Shown in pieces: positions 1 through 8,744 of a DNA stretch of 64,000 nucleotides. The stretch covers positions 350,831-414,830 of the forward strand of contig PBNE01000013.1 in assembly GCA_002722885.1 (NCBI GenBank), in the 5' to 3' direction. The notes beneath the pieces are model-generated. The model was not told the origin of the DNA and did no database searches. It saw only the letters and a list, made by a program, of their open reading frames with translations. This DNA is from Rhodospirillaceae bacterium (lineage in GTDB: Bacteria > Pseudomonadota > Alphaproteobacteria > SP197). Positions within the stretch are counted from its first letter, which is position 1. Each line of letters starts with the position of its first letter. A program made the position numbers and the translations under genes.

Positions 1-338
1 GGGGCATCAGCGTCGTGCGGATGGACTGAACATAGGCCCACAGCGCGGCCAGGGTAGCGTGCCACGGTCTCGGCAATGAATTCGGATGGCGTGTGGTTGC
101 CGCCGAACTTCGGCAGGGCGATGACCACGAACTTGTCGATGCCTGCTTCGTCGATGACCTGGGCATGGAGCTCTGGTTCGGCTTCACCATCGCCCAGAAC
201 ACCGCGTTGGGACTGCAGCGCGCGGTCTTCGTCGGTGCGGTGATCGTGGAGGAAACAATGGGTGTGCCAGTCGACCAGTTCCATCATAAGCCCAGATTCC
301 AACTCTGTTGCCGTGCCTGGAATTAGGGAGTTTGCCAT
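1..338 (-). CDS. Amidohydrolase-family protein, N-terminal part (cut by window edge)
   Basis: A minus-strand reading frame runs off the left edge without a stop; about 112 codons are visible. The ATG at 338 is preceded by GGAG six bases upstream, which fixes the start. Residues 23-29 read DWHTHCF, the H-x-H metal pair that opens the TIM barrel of amidohydrolase_2-type enzymes, and a later strand ending VVIALPKF fits the same fold. Such enzymes are cytosolic metal-dependent hydrolases or decarboxylases. The substrate cannot be told from this fragment. The upstream gene at 517 is divergent. Confidence 0.6.
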   Translation of the reverse strand, partial: MANSLIPGTATELESGLMMELVDWHTHCFLHDHRTDEDRALQSQRGVLGDGEAEPELHAQVIDEAGIDKFVVIALPKFGGNHTPSEFIAETVARYPGRAVGLCSVHPHDADA

Positions 339-516
339 GTTCTCCGGCGTGCATGAAACACCGACTCCTCCAAGACGAAAGGCGCGTCGTGTGGATGGTT
401 TTCCCTAATGCCGTGATTTTTCTGTATTCTTCGTTCACCTTGAGGTCGCGGTGGTATGACATTACATAGTCTTTCGCTGCCACGACCGTACTGACACGCT
501 GCAACGAGGTGTGGCC

Positions 517-1341
517 ATGGGACACTGGACGCTGGATGACATTGACTGGGCTGCCTTCGATAGGACGAAGGCGGACGTCGATACCGTGCGCATCATCAAG
601 GCTGCCTCGCTCGTTGAGCACAATGGTGACCTCTATGGACGTTACCTCGCCAACGTGTTTTCGGGCGATGAGGACTTTGTTGCAGCTGCCGAACAGTGGG
701 CCGTGGAAGAGGTCCAGCACGGTATCGCGCTGGCCCGCTGGGCCAACATGGCTGACCCGGACTGGGACTTCAAGGCGTCGCGCCAGCGATTCTGCGAGGG
801 TTATCAGCAGGTCGACATGGAGGCGGCCAGTTCGGTGCGCGGATCGCGCTGTGCCGAGTTGATCGCCCGCTGTATCGTAGAAGTCGGCACGTCGTCCTAC
901 TATTCAGCGCTGGCCGATTCGACCGACGAACCGGTCCTGAAGCAGATTTGCAAGCAGATCGCGGCCGACGAGTTTCGCCACTACAAGCTCTTCTATGAGC
1001 ACATGAAACGCTACAACGCCGACGAAAGCCTCAACACCGTCGCCCGGATCAAGGTCGCGTTGGTCCGGATGGCTGAAGGCGAAGATGATGAGCTGGCGTT
1101 TGCCTACTATGCGGCCAACGACATCGAAGGCCCCTATGACCGCAAGGCCTGTGCGGCTGCCCATGGCAGCAAAGCGCTGACCCGTTATCAGCCCGGCCAT
1201 ATCAAGCTTGCGACCAATATGACGATGAAGGCCGTGGGCCTGAAACCGCAGAGCCGACTTGGCGGCTGGTTTGGCCGCATCGTATGGCGCCTTTTCGACT
1301 GGCGCCGCGGCCGGATGGTCAAACAGGCGCCGGCGTTCTAG
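517..1341 (+). CDS. Ferritin-like di-iron protein
   Basis: This 274-residue protein has the spaced carboxylate/His pattern of a four-helix di-iron protein: E35, then E65-x2-H68 in the segment EEVQHG, E122, and E152-x2-H155 in DEFRHY. It therefore resembles ferritin-like oxygenases or acyl-ACP-desaturase-type folds, but no specific product is recognised. A GTG at 511 is in frame, but GAGG at 506-509 is spaced correctly only for the ATG at 517. The C terminus is basic (WRLFDWRRGRMVK) and may touch the membrane. It ends three bases before the convergent rppH, so a shared terminator is unlikely. The function is unknown. Confidence 0.7.
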   Translation: MGHWTLDDIDWAAFDRTKADVDTVRIIKAASLVEHNGDLYGRYLANVFSGDEDFVAAAEQWAVEEVQHGIALARWANMADPDWDFKASRQRFCEGYQQVDMEAASSVRGSRCAELIARCIVEVGTSSYYSALADSTDEPVLKQICKQIAADEFRHYKLFYEHMKRYNADESLNTVARIKVALVRMAEGEDDELAFAYYAANDIEGPYDRKACAAAHGSKALTRYQPGHIKLATNMTMKAVGLKPQSRLGGWFGRIVWRLFDWRRGRMVKQAPAF

Positions 1342-1344
1342 CGG

Positions 1345-1824
1345 TCAGCCCTCCAAAAGCGGCCTAAACTCTTCGAAGACATCTCTGTAGATGTGATGTT
1401 TGAACCCGATGACGCTTGCCTCGAGCGCTTCGGGCTTCATCCAGCGCCAGCTTGTGAACTCAGGATGATCGACGCCGATGACATTGATGTCTGAGTCCTG
1501 GCCGTCAAAGCGATAGGCGAACCAGCGCTGTCGCTGGCCCCTGTAACGGCCTTTGAGGGCCTTGCCGATGAGATCAGCAGGCAGATCGTAGTGCAGCCAG
1601 CGATCGATACGACCGATCTCCGTGACCGCGAGGATCCCGGTTTCCTCTTCAAGCTCGCGCAGAGCTGCGGCAGACGCCTCCTCGCCATTGTCGATGCCGC
1701 CCTGCGGCATTTGCCATGAGCCGGCCAGGGCGTTTCGCTCGCCCGCAAAGATGAGACGATCATTGTTAACGACCATCATGCCGACGCAATCGCGATAGGG
1801 CAGGTCATCTGCCGAAACAGCCAT
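1345..1824 (-). CDS. rppH: RNA pyrophosphohydrolase RppH
   Basis: RppH removes pyrophosphate from the 5' end of mRNA and so starts RNase E-dependent decay. The 159-residue length is normal for the family. The Nudix box is complete, starting GGIDNGEEA and ending RELEEETG, and the N-terminal YRDCVGMMV and the WRWMKPE segment are typical of RppH rather than of generic Nudix enzymes. It is the last gene of the minus-strand run that begins at rplU and lies 28 bases behind ctpA, an arrangement common in alphaproteobacteria. Confidence 0.93.
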   Translation of the reverse strand: MAVSADDLPYRDCVGMMVVNNDRLIFAGERNALAGSWQMPQGGIDNGEEASAAALRELEEETGILAVTEIGRIDRWLHYDLPADLIGKALKGRYRGQRQRWFAYRFDGQDSDINVIGVDHPEFTSWRWMKPEALEASVIGFKHHIYRDVFEEFRPLLEG

Positions 1825-1852
1825 GGCCCGAAACTCTAGCGCAAAGAGGCGA

Positions 1853-3124
1853 TCACTCGGCTACAGCGGTGTCGAGACTGCTGATCAGGGCAAGACCCTG
1901 AAGCAGGTCGAGGGCCCGGCCAAGCTGGTAATCCTCCAACGCTTCCTTGGTACGGTCGGAGAATTCGTCCTCGTTCTCCTCGGCTTCGAGACTGTTGCGC
2001 AGGTCCGCTTCGCTGGTCAGAAGGTCTTCTTCTTCCTCGGCTTCGATCACAACCTCCTCGACAACGATGTCGGGATGAATGCCGGTCGCCTGGATCGAAA
2101 CGCCCGATGGCGTGTAGTAACGCGCCGTCGTCAGGCGCATCGCTCCGTGGCTGGGAAGCGGGATGATGGTCTGCACCGAACCTTTACCGAAAGACTGCGT
2201 GCCCATGATTATGGCCCGCTGGTGGTCCTGCAGCGCGCCGGCCACAATCTCGGACGCTGACGCCGAGCCGCTGTTGATCAGCACGATGACAGGCAGCCCC
2301 TGCGCCAGATCACCGGGGCGGGCGTTGAAACGCTGGGTGCTCTCGTCACGGCGGCCACGGGTCGAGACAATCTCGCCCTTGTCCAGGAAGACATCGGACA
2401 CGGCGATGGCCTGATCCAGAAGGCCGCCGGGATTGTTGCGCAGATCGACAACGACACCCTCGAGTTCGTCGCCGGCTTCCGCCATCATGCCTTCGATGGC
2501 ATCAACCAGGCCTTCTTCTGTCTGCTCGTTGAATGATGTGATGCGGACATAGCCGGCATTGCCTTCCATGCGCCAGCGCACCGACTTGATGGTGATGATG
2601 TCGCGCGTGACGGTGATCTCGAGCGCTTCATCCTCGCCTTCGCGAACGATCGTGAGCACGATGTCGGTGTTGACCTGGCCACGCATCTTTTCGACCGCTT
2701 CGCCCAAGGTGAGGCCCAGCACAGGCTCGCCGTCGAGATGGGTCACAAAGTCACCGGCTTCGATACCGGCACGATCGGCCGGGGTATCATCGATCGGCGA
2801 GACGACCTTCACAAAGCCATCCTCCATGGTGACTTCGATGCCGAGACCGCCGAACTCGCCACGGGTCTGGACCTGCATTTCGTCGAAGTTCTCGGGGCTA
2901 AGATAGCTCGAATGAGGGTCCAGCGACGTCAGCATGCCGCGGATGGCAGCCTCGATGAGTTCCTCGTCGGTGACCGCTTCCACATACTCCGCACGAACGC
3001 GCTCGAAGACGTCTCCGAACAGGTTCAGCTGGCGATAGGTTTCACTGCTGGCGGCATCGACCTGGGTCACTCCAGGGCTCATCAGAGCCAAAATCGAGGC
3101 CACTACAAGTACAGATCTTTTCAT
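1853..3124 (-). CDS. ctpA: Carboxyl-terminal processing protease (S41)
   Basis: A 423-residue periplasmic serine protease of the CtpA/Prc family. The start at 3124 overlaps the envC-type stop as ATGA, and it begins directly with a signal peptide (MKRSVLVVASILALMSPG); an upstream in-frame start at 3160 would bury that peptide. A PDZ domain follows (about residues 85-165, GGLGIEV and GDFVTHLDG). The catalytic serine lies in NSGSASASEIVAGAL and the lysine in QSFGKGSVQT. The acidic C-terminal tail of about 50 residues is poorly conserved in the family. Coupling to the envC-type gene suggests a joint role in cell-wall remodelling. Confidence 0.92.
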   Translation of the reverse strand: MKRSVLVVASILALMSPGVTQVDAASSETYRQLNLFGDVFERVRAEYVEAVTDEELIEAAIRGMLTSLDPHSSYLSPENFDEMQVQTRGEFGGLGIEVTMEDGFVKVVSPIDDTPADRAGIEAGDFVTHLDGEPVLGLTLGEAVEKMRGQVNTDIVLTIVREGEDEALEITVTRDIITIKSVRWRMEGNAGYVRITSFNEQTEEGLVDAIEGMMAEAGDELEGVVVDLRNNPGGLLDQAIAVSDVFLDKGEIVSTRGRRDESTQRFNARPGDLAQGLPVIVLINSGSASASEIVAGALQDHQRAIIMGTQSFGKGSVQTIIPLPSHGAMRLTTARYYTPSGVSIQATGIHPDIVVEEVVIEAEEEEDLLTSEADLRNSLEAEENEDEFSDRTKEALEDYQLGRALDLLQGLALISSLDTAVAE

Positions 3125-4314
3125 CCGCCACTCACTTCGCTTGTCCCGGCCGCAATCCACGGAAGGGGGTTGATGGGATCACCGTTGCGGCGCAACTCGA
3201 CGTAGAGCAAACGACCGTCGGCTTCATTCGTGGGCATCACGCCAACCGGTTCGCCTGCCAGTAGCCACTGGCCAAGCGTTACGTGGACGCGCGCAAATCC
3301 TGCTAGCACAGTATGGTAGCCTTCGCCGTGATCAATGATCAACAAATGCCCGTAATCTCGGAAGGTCCCGGCGAAGGCAAGCTGGCCGTCATAAGGTGTG
3401 ATGATACGTGCACCCGGTGCCGACTCGATGGCGATTCCCCGGCTCGGCAGCCCTTCCGGAACGATTTCGCGAAAGGTGAGCGCGATCTGGCCTGTAACAG
3501 GTAGCGGAAGGCGCCCCTGCTGGGCGCTGAATCGATTGGCGGCGAGGGCATCCATGGCCGCGGCCATCTCTTCTGATTGCGCCAGAGATTGCTGTTCGGC
3601 CTCTGTCCAGAGGACGAGCAGGAGATCTTTCAGATCGGCGGCTTCACGGCTCAACTCGTTCTGTCGGCCGGCGAGCACCGCATCGTCCTGCTCTATCCGC
3701 GAGAGTAGATCGGATTTGCTGGCCACGGTGTACCGAGCAATGGCCAGTTTCGCGCGTATCAGAACCAGCGTTCGTTCCCGCTCGATTTCCTGTTGGGTCA
3801 TGTCGTCACGCAGTTCGACGAGGCTGCGTACGGCCGTTTCGATCTCTGTCATGCGCTGCTCGAGGCCGCGCGTGACAGAGGCCAATAGCATGGCCGTGCG
3901 TTGTGTCTCGGTCGGCGAACCCGGCATGGCGATCATCATGTCGGTCGGTTGCAGGGCAAGGCGCTGCAGGGCCGCCAGGACAGTTGCGAACTCGTCACGT
4001 CGCACAGTCAACTCCTGTTCCCGTTCCTCCATCTCCACAGCCAGGGCGGCGAGCGTCTCCTGGATCGTAGTCAGGGACTGCTCCAGATCTCTGATTTCGT
4101 GTTCGCTGGCAAGCAGCCGGACCCGCAGGATATCGAGCTCGTCGGCAATGGCACCGGCTTCCTCGCCCAGTGCGGCACGGGACGCTGCGGCTTCGGCCAG
4201 ACTTGCTTCGATGTCCTGAAGGCGCTGTGCTGTCTCATCGTTGTCCTGGGCTCCTGCACCCAGGCTCAAAACGACCGACACCATAAGGGCCAGGATCGGG
4301 CGGGCAGGGGCCAT
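3121..4314 (-). CDS. envC: EnvC-type murein hydrolase activator (degenerate M23)
   Basis: A 397-residue periplasmic protein with a signal peptide (residues 1-22), a long coiled coil (about 25-245, rich in E, L, R and A) and a C-terminal LytM/M23 domain (about 285-390). The domain lacks the usual metal pair: the first-His/Asp region reads ARIITPYDG and the H-x-H region reads LLYVELRRNG. This is the state expected of EnvC-type activators, which switch on cell-wall amidases during division without cutting peptidoglycan themselves. The start overlaps the gpmI stop by one base (TGATG). The symbol follows family architecture and context. Confidence 0.85.
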   Translation of the reverse strand: MAPARPILALMVSVVLSLGAGAQDNDETAQRLQDIEASLAEAAASRAALGEEAGAIADELDILRVRLLASEHEIRDLEQSLTTIQETLAALAVEMEEREQELTVRRDEFATVLAALQRLALQPTDMMIAMPGSPTETQRTAMLLASVTRGLEQRMTEIETAVRSLVELRDDMTQQEIERERTLVLIRAKLAIARYTVASKSDLLSRIEQDDAVLAGRQNELSREAADLKDLLLVLWTEAEQQSLAQSEEMAAAMDALAANRFSAQQGRLPLPVTGQIALTFREIVPEGLPSRGIAIESAPGARIITPYDGQLAFAGTFRDYGHLLIIDHGEGYHTVLAGFARVHVTLGQWLLAGEPVGVMPTNEADGRLLYVELRRNGDPINPLPWIAAGTSEVSGG

Positions 4315-5846
4315 CAGCTCCGGACCAGCAGGGAACGGCCGGTCATCTCGGAAGGCTGATCGATGTGCAAAAGATCGAGAAGTGTTGGCGCCAGATCGGC
4401 CATTCCACCCTCTTCGACATGGACGCCCTCTGGCGCGTTGACGATGACCAGCGGCACCGGATTGGTGGTGTGAGCGGTGTGAATCTCTCCTGTTTTTGGG
4501 TCACGCATGGTCTCAATGTTGCCGTGGTCTGCCGTCACCACCATGTGGCCGCCTGTGTCCTCAACCGCCCTGGCGATGCGTCCGAGACAATGGTCGACCG
4601 TTTCGACCGCCTTCAAGGCCGCTTCAAAGACGCCGGTGTGGCCCACCATGTCGGGATTGGCGAAGTTGCAGATCACCACGTCGAAGCGGTGGTCGTTGAT
4701 GGCTGCCACCAGCTTGTCGGTGACCTCTTCTGCGGACATCTCGGGCCTCAGGTCATAGGTCGCGACCTTCGGCGAGGGGATGAGAATCCGTTCCTCTCCC
4801 GCAAAGACCTGTTCTTCGCCACCGTTGAAAAAATAGGTGACATGCGCGTACTTCTCGGTCTCGGCAATCCGGAGCTGGCTCATGCCGGCGTCTGCCACAA
4901 GACTCCCAAGGCTCTTGGAGACGTTCTGCGGTGCGAAGAGTGCCGGCAGGAAGGGATCGAGTGCGCTGGAGTAGGACACCATGCCGGCCACGGCCGCGAA
5001 TTTGGGTGGCTTCGGTGCATCGTAGCCGTCAAAGGCCGGATCAAGCAGCACCGTGAGCAGCTGCCGTGCCCGGTCGGCGCGGAAGTTGGCCATGATTAGA
5101 CCGTCGCCGGCCTGCATGCCGGCAAAGTCCCCGATGATGACAGGCTCCACAAACTCGTCGGTCTGGCCTGCGTCGTAGGCCCCGGCAATGGCCGCATCAG
5201 CGCCTTCGGCGTGGTGTCCCTGGCCCTCCACCAAGGCGGATAGTGCATTGCCGACCCGTTCCCACCGCTTGTCCCGATCCATTGCATAGTAGCGCCCGAT
5301 AACGGTTGCGACCCGTGCTCGCGGCGCATCGGACTGGAACTGCGCGACGTAGCCCTTCGCGCTGGATGGTGGCGTGTCCCTGCCGTCGAGGAAGGCATGA
5401 ACCAGGACATCGATCCCATGTGCGGCGAGGATGTTGGCCAGCGCCGCCATGTGGTTCTGGTGCGAATGCACGCCGCCGGGCGAGAGCAGGCCCATCATGT
5501 GGCAGCGGCCACCGCTTTGCTTCAGCGCGGCAATGAGGGCGGTCAGGCGCGGATTGTCTTTGATCGAGCCATCGGCAATGGCGCGATCAATGCGCGGCAG
5601 ATTCTGCATGAAGATGCGGCCCGCCCCCATGGTGAGGTGGCCGACCTCGGAATTGCCCATCTGTCCGCAAGGCAAGCCGACGGCCTCGCCCGACGTTTCC
5701 AGCCGCGTCGTTGCGCAGTCCCTGAGCATGGTGTGCCACACCGGCGTCTTGGCCTGCAGGATCGCGTTATCGGGCCCGTCTTTGGCGAGACCCCAGCCGT
5801 CCAGAATGCAGAGGACGAGAGGGCCGGGACGCTGGGATGAACTCAT
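4314..5846 (-). CDS. gpmI: 2,3-bisphosphoglycerate-independent phosphoglycerate mutase
   Basis: GpmI interconverts 3- and 2-phosphoglycerate in glycolysis and gluconeogenesis, using two Mn ions and a phosphoserine intermediate. At 510 residues it has normal length. The first metal Asp is D16 in CILDGWG, the catalytic Ser is S66 in GQMGNSEVGH, and the second metal site is seen in VVTADHGNIE and HTAHTTNPVP. It lies 81 bases downstream of rlmH and is translationally coupled to the envC-type gene behind it, as in many alphaproteobacteria. Confidence 0.96.
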   Translation of the reverse strand: MSSSQRPGPLVLCILDGWGLAKDGPDNAILQAKTPVWHTMLRDCATTRLETSGEAVGLPCGQMGNSEVGHLTMGAGRIFMQNLPRIDRAIADGSIKDNPRLTALIAALKQSGGRCHMMGLLSPGGVHSHQNHMAALANILAAHGIDVLVHAFLDGRDTPPSSAKGYVAQFQSDAPRARVATVIGRYYAMDRDKRWERVGNALSALVEGQGHHAEGADAAIAGAYDAGQTDEFVEPVIIGDFAGMQAGDGLIMANFRADRARQLLTVLLDPAFDGYDAPKPPKFAAVAGMVSYSSALDPFLPALFAPQNVSKSLGSLVADAGMSQLRIAETEKYAHVTYFFNGGEEQVFAGEERILIPSPKVATYDLRPEMSAEEVTDKLVAAINDHRFDVVICNFANPDMVGHTGVFEAALKAVETVDHCLGRIARAVEDTGGHMVVTADHGNIETMRDPKTGEIHTAHTTNPVPLVIVNAPEGVHVEEGGMADLAPTLLDLLHIDQPSEMTGRSLLVRS

Positions 5847-5927
5847 GGCTGGCTCTTGGGTAGGGAGAGCATGGATGTATCTGTTGCCTCGCCCTGTGGC
5901 AACACGAAGGCAGGGGCAGGGCTGCTG

Positions 5928-6377
5928 TCAGTCACGATGGTAGGGGTGTCCGACCAGGATGGTGTGGGCGCGGTAGAGCTGCTCCAAGAGCATGACACGG
6001 ACCATCATGTGAGGCCATGTCATGGCACCCAGCGAAAGCAGAAGATCGGCGCGTTCACAGACGCTCTGGTCCAGGCCGTCGGCACCACCGATGATCAGGG
6101 CCATCTCGCGCCGGCCTTCGTCACGCTGCCGCTCGATCCAGCCGGCAAAGCCACGGCTGTCCAGCGTCTTACCCCGCTCATCCAGAGCGATGACAAGGGC
6201 CCCCTGCGGCACGGCGGACAGCAGTTTCTGGGCCTCACGCTGCTTTTTCGCAGGACCATCGGCGTCGTTGATTTCGACCAGGGAGAGATTCCAGGGTAGA
6301 CGGCGGGCATAGTCGTCCCACTGGCCGATGATCACGCGGTCGCGACAGCGCCCGACTGCCAGCACGATTACCCGCAT
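5928..6377 (-). CDS. rlmH: 23S rRNA (pseudouridine1915-N3)-methyltransferase
   Basis: RlmH is a small SPOUT methyltransferase that methylates the pseudouridine at position 1915 in helix 69 of assembled 70S ribosomes. The 149-residue protein shows the family features: an N-terminal strand RVIVLAVGR, the central LDERGKTLDSRGFA, the SAM-knot glycine run IIGGADGLD and the C-terminal MVRVMLLEQLYRAH ending in HPYHRD. It follows rsfS by 25 bases, the usual rsfS-rlmH pairing. Confidence 0.96.
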   Translation of the reverse strand: MRVIVLAVGRCRDRVIIGQWDDYARRLPWNLSLVEINDADGPAKKQREAQKLLSAVPQGALVIALDERGKTLDSRGFAGWIERQRDEGRREMALIIGGADGLDQSVCERADLLLSLGAMTWPHMMVRVMLLEQLYRAHTILVGHPYHRD

Positions 6378-6402
6378 GGTAGCACCGTTTGTGAGGACTG
6401 GG

Positions 6403-6810
6403 TCAGGCCGTGGCTTCCAGCGGCGTGGGGGCGGGGGCCGGCATCGGCATCGACCACATCTTTTCGAGGTTGTAGAGCTCGCGCACTTCGTTGCGGAAGA
6501 TGTGAACGATCACATCACCCAGGTCGACCAGCACCCAGTCGGCGCTGCCCTGTCCTTCGATGCCCTGAACCTTGTGGCCCTTGCCCCTGACCGCTTCGAC
6601 CAACCGGTCGGCAAGCGCAGAGACCTGTCTTTGGGACTGACCGCCGCAGATGATCATGTAATCCGCGAAGCTGGTTTTCCCGGCAAGGTCGATATCGACC
6701 ATTTCTTCGGCCTTGCCGTCTTCAAGTGTGCTCGTGATGAGCGCGACGAGTTTCAGGACCTGTTTCCTGGCAGCGTTTTGACGGGGAATGGAAGTCCTCC
6801 TCCCTGGCAT
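6403..6810 (-). CDS. rsfS: Ribosomal silencing factor RsfS
   Basis: RsfS binds ribosomal protein L14 and blocks 30S/50S joining when nutrients are scarce. The typical segments are KAEEMVDIDLAGKTSFADYM and WVLVDLGDVIVHIFRNEVRELYNLEKMW. The frame opens with an ATG at 6810, but the best Shine-Dalgarno (AGGAGG, 6796-6801) lies inside it and is correctly spaced for an in-frame ATT at 6789 (codon 8). Translation may therefore start at ATT as in infC, giving 128 instead of 135 residues. The proline/alanine-rich C terminus is not part of the core fold. Confidence 0.93.
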   Translation of the reverse strand: MPGRRTSIPRQNAARKQVLKLVALITSTLEDGKAEEMVDIDLAGKTSFADYMIICGGQSQRQVSALADRLVEAVRGKGHKVQGIEGQGSADWVLVDLGDVIVHIFRNEVRELYNLEKMWSMPMPAPAPTPLEATA

Positions 6811-6822
6811 GTTGCGTCAACG

Positions 6823-7455
6823 TTAGTTGTCAGTCTCCCCGGCGTGGCCAAACCGCGTGTCACCGGCGCGTATGGCGGTGGCAGAAGCGGGGTGCCTGGG
6901 ACCCAGAATGAAAGTCCAGACCGGAGGCGTCGTATCTACCAGCCCCCGGGCTCTCCATGTGCGGAGCCTGTGGCGCCTGAAACGAACAGCAGCCCGACTT
7001 GCAAGGCAGGAAAAAGAATACGGAGAACGATCGAACACCGCAACCGGGACCCGCTCAAAGATGGTCTCCCAATGACGCCAGCGGTGGACGGATGCCAGGT
7101 TGTCGGCGCCCATCAGCCAGACAAAACGGGTGTCATGGCAGCGGCGCTGAAGCTGGGTGACCGTATCGGCGGTGTAGCGGGTACCGAGGTCCTGTTCGAG
7201 CCCTGTGACGACGACATTCGGCAGGTCGACGAACGACCGTGCAGCTTTCAGGCGAGCAGCAAAGGGCGCCATGCCGGCTGTGGTCTTGAGCGGATTCTGC
7301 GGCGAGACAAGCCACCAGACTTCATCGAGGTCGAGCCGCTCCAAGGCCGCGCGGCTGACAAAAAGATGGCCGTCGTGGGCCGGGTTAAAGGAACCGCCGA
7401 GCAGGCCGATGCGGCGGCCCGCGGCATGGTTCAGAAGCGCGAGATGAGAGGTCAG
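6823..7455 (-). CDS. nadD: Nicotinate-nucleotide adenylyltransferase
   Basis: NadD makes deamido-NAD from nicotinate mononucleotide and ATP. The nucleotidyltransferase signature GGSFNPAHDGH, the WLMGADNL segment and the C-terminal ASATAIRAG (the ISSTxIR equivalent) are all present. The start is unclear: near the proA stop there is no in-frame ATG, GTG or TTG. The frame reads ATC-CTG-ACC across the proA stop, so a near-cognate CTG at 7455 (or ATC at 7458), coupled to proA, is the best guess and gives about 210 residues. The next upstream conventional starts are far inside proA. Confidence 0.9.
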   Translation of the reverse strand: MTSHLALLNHAAGRRIGLLGGSFNPAHDGHLFVSRAALERLDLDEVWWLVSPQNPLKTTAGMAPFAARLKAARSFVDLPNVVVTGLEQDLGTRYTADTVTQLQRRCHDTRFVWLMGADNLASVHRWRHWETIFERVPVAVFDRSPYSFSCLASRAAVRFRRHRLRTWRARGLVDTTPPVWTFILGPRHPASATAIRAGDTRFGHAGETDN

Positions 7456-8744
7456 GATCGGGTCTGTCCGCTGCCGCGCACGAGGTACTTCATGGTCGTG
7501 AGCTGATCCACGCCCACAGGGCCACGCGCATGCAGCCTGTTGGTCGAAATGCCGATCTCTGCACCCATGCCGAACTCGCCCCCGTCGGCGAACTGGGTCG
7601 AGGCGTTCCACATGGCAATGGCACTGGGGGTGCGGGCCAGGAACCTTTCAGCGACCTCACTGTCGTCCGTCACGATGGTTTCGGTGTGGTCGGAACCGTG
7701 GCGGGCGATGTGCTCCAGAGCGCCGTCGACGCCGGCCACCATGCGAGCCGAGATCACGGCATCGAGGTACTCGGTGTCCCAATCGGTGTCGGCAGCCGGC
7801 AGGACCCTCGAATCCATCGCCTGAACGGCTCTGTCACCGCGCACCTCGCACCCGTTGTCGAGGAGCGCCATGATGATGGAAGCCGGGGCCTCATCTTCCA
7901 GGGCTTCATCCAGCAGTAGAGTTTCGGCAGCGCCACAGATGCTGGTGCGTCGCAACTTGGCGTTGACCACGATGTCGCGGGCCATGGCAGGATCGGCTTT
8001 GCCATCGATGTAGACGTGACAAAGACCGATCAGGTGCGCGATGACGGATACGCGGCTTTCGCCCTGGATACGTTCGATCAGCGACTGGCCGCCACGCGGC
8101 ACAATGATGTCGATCCAGCGCGTCATGGTCAGCATCTCGCCCACCGCCGCGCGGTCCGTGGTTGGCACGAGCTGAACTGCTTCGGCGGGCAGGCCCGCGG
8201 CCTTCAGGCCCTCATGAAGGCAGGCCACGATGGCGCGTGATGAATGGAAACTCTCGGACCCGCCGCGCAGGATCGCTGCATTGCCCGACTTCAGGCACAG
8301 CGCCCCGGCATCGGCTGTCACATTGGGGCGTGACTCATAGATGATCCCTATGACGCCCAGAGGCACGGAGACGCGAGCGATATCGAGGCCGCTGGGGACC
8401 GTCCAGCGTTCCCGTTCGCGACCGACGGGGTCGTCGAGACCAGCGATGGTCTCGAGTCCAGCCGCCATGGCTTCGATCCGCTTGTCGTCGAGTGCTAGAC
8501 GGTCGAGCATGGGGCCGGACAAACCCTTGGCTTCCGCTTGCTCCATATCGAGCACATTGGCCGCCATCAGTTCGGCGGTGTTGGCACGCAGAGCACGGGC
8601 AGCGATGGTGAGAGCCGTGTTTTTGGCCTCCGAAGAGGCCAGAGCCAGTGTACCTGAGGCAGCGCGGGCGGACCGACCCAGGTCATCCATCATGGCGGCA
8701 ACGTCGTCGTCGGGGCCCGCTGAGGCGGCTTGTATTGCGTTCAT
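7452..8744 (-). CDS. proA: Gamma-glutamyl phosphate reductase
   Basis: ProA reduces gamma-glutamyl phosphate with NADPH to glutamate semialdehyde, the second step of proline synthesis. The 430-residue protein has the aldehyde-dehydrogenase fold; VPLGVIGIIYESRPNVT and the cysteine-bearing RRTSICGAAETLL are typical, as is the C-terminal GPVGVDQLTTMKYLVRG. It overlaps proB by four bases (ATGA) and is probably coupled to nadD. Having proB and proA next to obgE is a standard alphaproteobacterial arrangement. Confidence 0.96.
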   Translation of the reverse strand: MNAIQAASAGPDDDVAAMMDDLGRSARAASGTLALASSEAKNTALTIAARALRANTAELMAANVLDMEQAEAKGLSGPMLDRLALDDKRIEAMAAGLETIAGLDDPVGRERERWTVPSGLDIARVSVPLGVIGIIYESRPNVTADAGALCLKSGNAAILRGGSESFHSSRAIVACLHEGLKAAGLPAEAVQLVPTTDRAAVGEMLTMTRWIDIIVPRGGQSLIERIQGESRVSVIAHLIGLCHVYIDGKADPAMARDIVVNAKLRRTSICGAAETLLLDEALEDEAPASIIMALLDNGCEVRGDRAVQAMDSRVLPAADTDWDTEYLDAVISARMVAGVDGALEHIARHGSDHTETIVTDDSEVAERFLARTPSAIAMWNASTQFADGGEFGMGAEIGISTNRLHARGPVGVDQLTTMKYLVRGSGQTRS

